This document shows positions 62,225 through 64,000 of a stretch of 64,000 nt of DNA, piece after piece. Made by a program: the position numbers and the translations under genes. The DNA lies in NCBI RefSeq assembly GCF_900112395.1, contig NZ_FOLN01000006.1, positions 124,001 to 188,000 of the forward strand. Reading direction: 5' to 3'. Source of the stretch: Algibacter lectus (lineage in GTDB: Bacteria; Bacteroidota; Bacteroidia; Flavobacteriales; Flavobacteriaceae). Every line of letters begins with the position of its first letter. Position 1 is the stretch's first letter. Below the pieces are notes generated by a model. It was given only the letters and a program-made list of their open reading frames with translations, was not told the DNA's origin and ran no database searches.

Positions 62225-62254
62225 ATCCTGCAAGATTTTAGAAACCTTGCAGGA
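62225..62254. repeat. Palindromic element (ATCCTGCAAG...CTTGCAGGAT)
   Basis: A perfect 10-bp inverted repeat ATCCTGCAAG/CTTGCAGGAT encloses a 10-11 nt AT-rich loop. The motif CCTGCAAG...CTTGCAGG recurs in many Bacteroidota genomes as a dispersed short palindrome. It could act as a weak terminator of the FNR-like gene on the minus strand, but the following T run is interrupted. Confidence 0.5.
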
Positions 62255-62317
62255 TAGTCATGCCTTGTGTTTAGTTTAGACCTTTTTAATGAAAACACTA
62301 AAAAGATTTATCGTTTA

Positions 62318-63373
62318 CTAGGTTATAGCTTGAACTACGGCCTTAGGAGCTTCTTTACGAGTACCATCAAAACCATCTACACCAGAAACTGTAGTATATT
62401 TTAAAACATTTTTCTTTCCTGGATGTATAATTTGATATGCCGCTTGGCACATGATAGTTGCTTCATGGAAACCACAAAGTATTAATTTTAATTTACCAGG
62501 ATAGAAATTACCATCACCAATAGCAAATATACCTGGGATATTAGTTTGATAATCTAAAGCATTATTAACTTTAATTGCATTTTTTTCAATCTCTAATCCC
62601 CAATTTGCAATAGGTCCTAATTTAGGAGAAAGCCCAAATAAAGGAATAAAGTGATCGGTTTCTAAAGTAAAAGGCTCTTCGTCCTTTTTAGTTATTTCTA
62701 TCGCTTCAACTTTACCGTCTCCTAAGATATCGGTAACTTCTGCTGGTGTAATAAGATTTATTTTTCCAGCATCTTTTAGTTCTTGAACTTTTTCAACTGA
62801 ATCTAAATGGCCTCTAAATTCATTACGTCTATGTATTAAAGTAACACTTTCTGCTATATCGGCTAAAAATATAGACCAATCTAATGCAGAATCTCCACCA
62901 CCAGCAATGATTACTTTTTTATCACGATACACTTCTGGTTCTTTAATCATATACTCAACACCTTTATCTTCAAACTTCGAAAGGTTTTCAAGTTGTGGTT
63001 TTCTAGGCTCAAAACTACCTAAACCACTAGCAATAGCAACCACTGGTGCTTGGTGTTTTGTTCCTTTATTTGTAGTTACTATAAACGTACCGTCTTCTTG
63101 CTTTTCAACAGTATCGGCGCGTTCTCCTAAAGTAAAACCAGGTTCAAATTGTTTTGCCTGTTCTAATAAATTTTTAGTTAAATCTCCAGCTAAAATCTCT
63201 GGAAATCCAGGGATATCATAAATTGGTTTTTTAGGATACAATTCTGAACATTGTCCACCAGGTTGTGGCAACGCGTCAATTAAATGACATTTTAACTTTA
63301 ATAATCCAGCTTCGAATACTGTAAATAAACCTGTTGGCCCCGCGCCAATTATTAGTATATCTGTTTTAATCAT
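62318..63373 (-). CDS. Ferredoxin-NADP+ reductase of thioredoxin-reductase type
   Basis: The FAD/NAD(P)H oxidoreductase belongs to the TrxR-like FNR group. The 351 residues have the N-terminal FAD site (ILIIGAGPTGLFTVFEAG), the QCSELYPKKPIYDIPGFPEI block and the NADPH site (VIIAGGGDSALDWSIFLAD), then FAIGDGNFYPGKLKLILCGFHEATIM. It lacks the CxxC active site of real thioredoxin reductase, which together with the C-terminal extension supports ferredoxin-NADP reductase. It lies 21 bp after the siroheme gene and just before cysE, so it probably supplies electrons for sulfite reduction (inference). Confidence 0.9.
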   Translation of the reverse strand: MIKTDILIIGAGPTGLFTVFEAGLLKLKCHLIDALPQPGGQCSELYPKKPIYDIPGFPEILAGDLTKNLLEQAKQFEPGFTLGERADTVEKQEDGTFIVTTNKGTKHQAPVVAIASGLGSFEPRKPQLENLSKFEDKGVEYMIKEPEVYRDKKVIIAGGGDSALDWSIFLADIAESVTLIHRRNEFRGHLDSVEKVQELKDAGKINLITPAEVTDILGDGKVEAIEITKKDEEPFTLETDHFIPLFGLSPKLGPIANWGLEIEKNAIKVNNALDYQTNIPGIFAIGDGNFYPGKLKLILCGFHEATIMCQAAYQIIHPGKKNVLKYTTVSGVDGFDGTRKEAPKAVVQAIT

Positions 63374-63394
63374 TTTACTATGCTTTATATATAA

Positions 63395-64000
63395 TTACTC
63401 TTTTTTTTCTATTAGTCCTTTTGTGAATTCGTTTAACGTTTCCACTTTTTGTTCAAAATCACCTTTAATAGTTTTTCTAAACTCGTTTAAATTTTTAACT
63501 AAATCGTCTACGTTTTCAGGAATAACATCCTCAAAAAATTGACGCAAACGTTTTGCTGTGGTAGGTGATTTTCCGTTAGTAGAAATCGCCACTTTCACAT
63601 TCCCTTTGGTTACAATACCACCCATATAAAAATCGCAATACGGCGGATTATCGGCAACGTTAACTAATTTAGATTCTGCTCTACAGTCTTTCCAAACTTG
63701 TACATTTACTTCTGGTATATCTGTCGTAGCAACCACCATATGCTTGCCAATAATATAGTTTTTTTTATAACTATCTTCAACTAATGTTACACAACCTGTT
63801 TTTGCAAGTTTTATAGTGCCTTCGCGAAACATTGGCGACACCACGGTAACATGAGCATCTGGACTCGATTTTAATAAGAAGGTTAATTTTTCTTCAGCAA
63901 CATGTCCGCCACCAACAATAAGTACATTTAAACTTTTTGTTTTTAAAAAAATAGGATATAAATTATTCCTTTCCTTTTCTACTAAACTCGACGTCTTTAT
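63395..64000 (-). CDS. Precorrin-2 dehydrogenase / siroheme-synthase N-terminal type, cut by the window edge
   Basis: The frame stays open through the end of the window (at least 202 codons), so the start lies beyond position 64000. Conserved sequence is YPIFLKTKSLNVLIVGGG (Rossmann NAD-binding loop) then HVAEEKLTFLLKSSPDAHVTVVSP, followed by the family's ADNPPYCDFYMGG and VAISTNGKSPTTAKRLRQF blocks. It matches the CysG N-terminal/Met8p-type dehydrogenase and ferrochelatase module that makes siroheme from precorrin-2. The GTG at 63842-63844 is inside the gene and is not the start. Siroheme is the cofactor of sulfite reductase, so the gene fits the sulfur cluster here. Confidence 0.92.
   Translation of the reverse strand: MKTSSLVEKERNNLYPIFLKTKSLNVLIVGGGHVAEEKLTFLLKSSPDAHVTVVSPMFREGTIKLAKTGCVTLVEDSYKKNYIIGKHMVVATTDIPEVNVQVWKDCRAESKLVNVADNPPYCDFYMGGIVTKGNVKVAISTNGKSPTTAKRLRQFFEDVIPENVDDLVKNLNEFRKTIKGDFEQKVETLNEFTKGLIEKKE

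Noticed and set aside
63395-63844. Siroheme-type gene starting at the GTG of 63844
   Set aside because: The frame continues upstream with clear NAD-binding sequence to the window edge, so the GTG is internal.
1-64000. CRISPR array, prophage, insertion sequence, rRNA, origin or toxin-antitoxin or defence system
   Set aside because: I looked for regularly spaced repeats, transposase or integrase motifs, rRNA core sequences, DnaA-box clusters and small toxin-antitoxin gene pairs and saw none.

Overview
The window is chromosomal DNA from a low-GC member of the Bacteroidota, almost certainly family Flavobacteriaceae. The evidence is a GldA-type gliding ABC protein, a PafA-type alkaline phosphatase, a two-gene MetH, a type II DAHP synthase fused to chorismate mutase, TAnnTTTG-type -7 promoter boxes, start codons without Shine-Dalgarno sequences, and several families of short intergenic repeats of a kind common in flavobacterial genomes. 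I see no rRNA, phage, transposase, plasmid or CRISPR signal. Gene density is high and the content is mostly core metabolism.

Layout. 1-2700: an acidic hypothetical protein, rpsT, tRNA-Glu(TTC) and proS, all on the minus strand, with a back-to-back promoter pair facing a Ser/Thr/Arg-rich lipoprotein gene. 2700-8105 (plus): lipoprotein, FadL-like porin, folE, cysS, yidD. 8118-11476 (minus): TPR protein, a dispersed repeat, pruA, HxlR regulator. 11597-13946 (plus): VOC protein, then an NRDE/TANGO2-like gene overlapping a putative cysteine-hydrolase gene. 13957-21131: TPR protein and a 2026-residue alpha-2-macroglobulin with an intact thioester motif and an internal SusC-like VVVGYGTQ segment. 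21317-23764 (minus): a PafA phosphatase abutting a secreted nuclease. 23871-25375: MlaE/MlaF-like transporter. 25422-28651 (minus): DUF389 protein, mannose-1-phosphate guanylyltransferase, SprT-like protein. 29010-32377 (plus): circularly permuted ATP-grasp, alpha-E and transglutaminase genes, a predicted peptide-ligation set. 32387-43544 (minus): polyprenyl synthase, rlmN, queA, aroA, MazG-like protein, two DUF3857/transglutaminase paralogues, membrane hydrolase, dtd, rsgA. 44157-48428 (minus): aromatic amino-acid operon pheA-aminotransferase-tyrA-DAHPS/CM. 48649-52959 (plus): gldA, pta, ackA. 52945-64000 (minus): DUF2807 lipoprotein, PagL-like protein, metF, a 66-residue protein, metH (C-terminal part), ABM protein, metH (N-terminal part), SAM riboswitch, cysM, cysE, ferredoxin-NADP reductase-like gene, and a siroheme-synthase-type gene cut by the window edge.

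Two RNA control elements stand out. The aromatic operon is preceded by an unlisted 25-codon leader ORF rich in Phe and Tyr codons, followed by a 9-bp GAAA-capped terminator and then pheA with a TTG start. A candidate antiterminator links leader codons 20-22 to the terminator arm, so this looks like a complete ribosome-mediated attenuator. The metH operon is preceded by a clear SAM-I (S-box) riboswitch, whose 5' P1 strand is also perfectly complementary over 10 nt to a segment downstream of the aptamer.

Other points are a pseudo-transglutaminase beside an intact paralogue, a PagL-like enzyme with its catalytic Glu position changed to Asn, a PafA-nuclease pair suited to taking phosphate from DNA, and at least three families of dispersed intergenic repeats, one of which supplies the stop codon of a small gene. 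Nothing in the window is a clear mobile or defence island. The most interesting candidates are the attenuator, the ATP-grasp/alpha-E/transglutaminase cluster, the NRDE/putative cysteine-hydrolase pair and the macroglobulin with a TonB-box-like segment.
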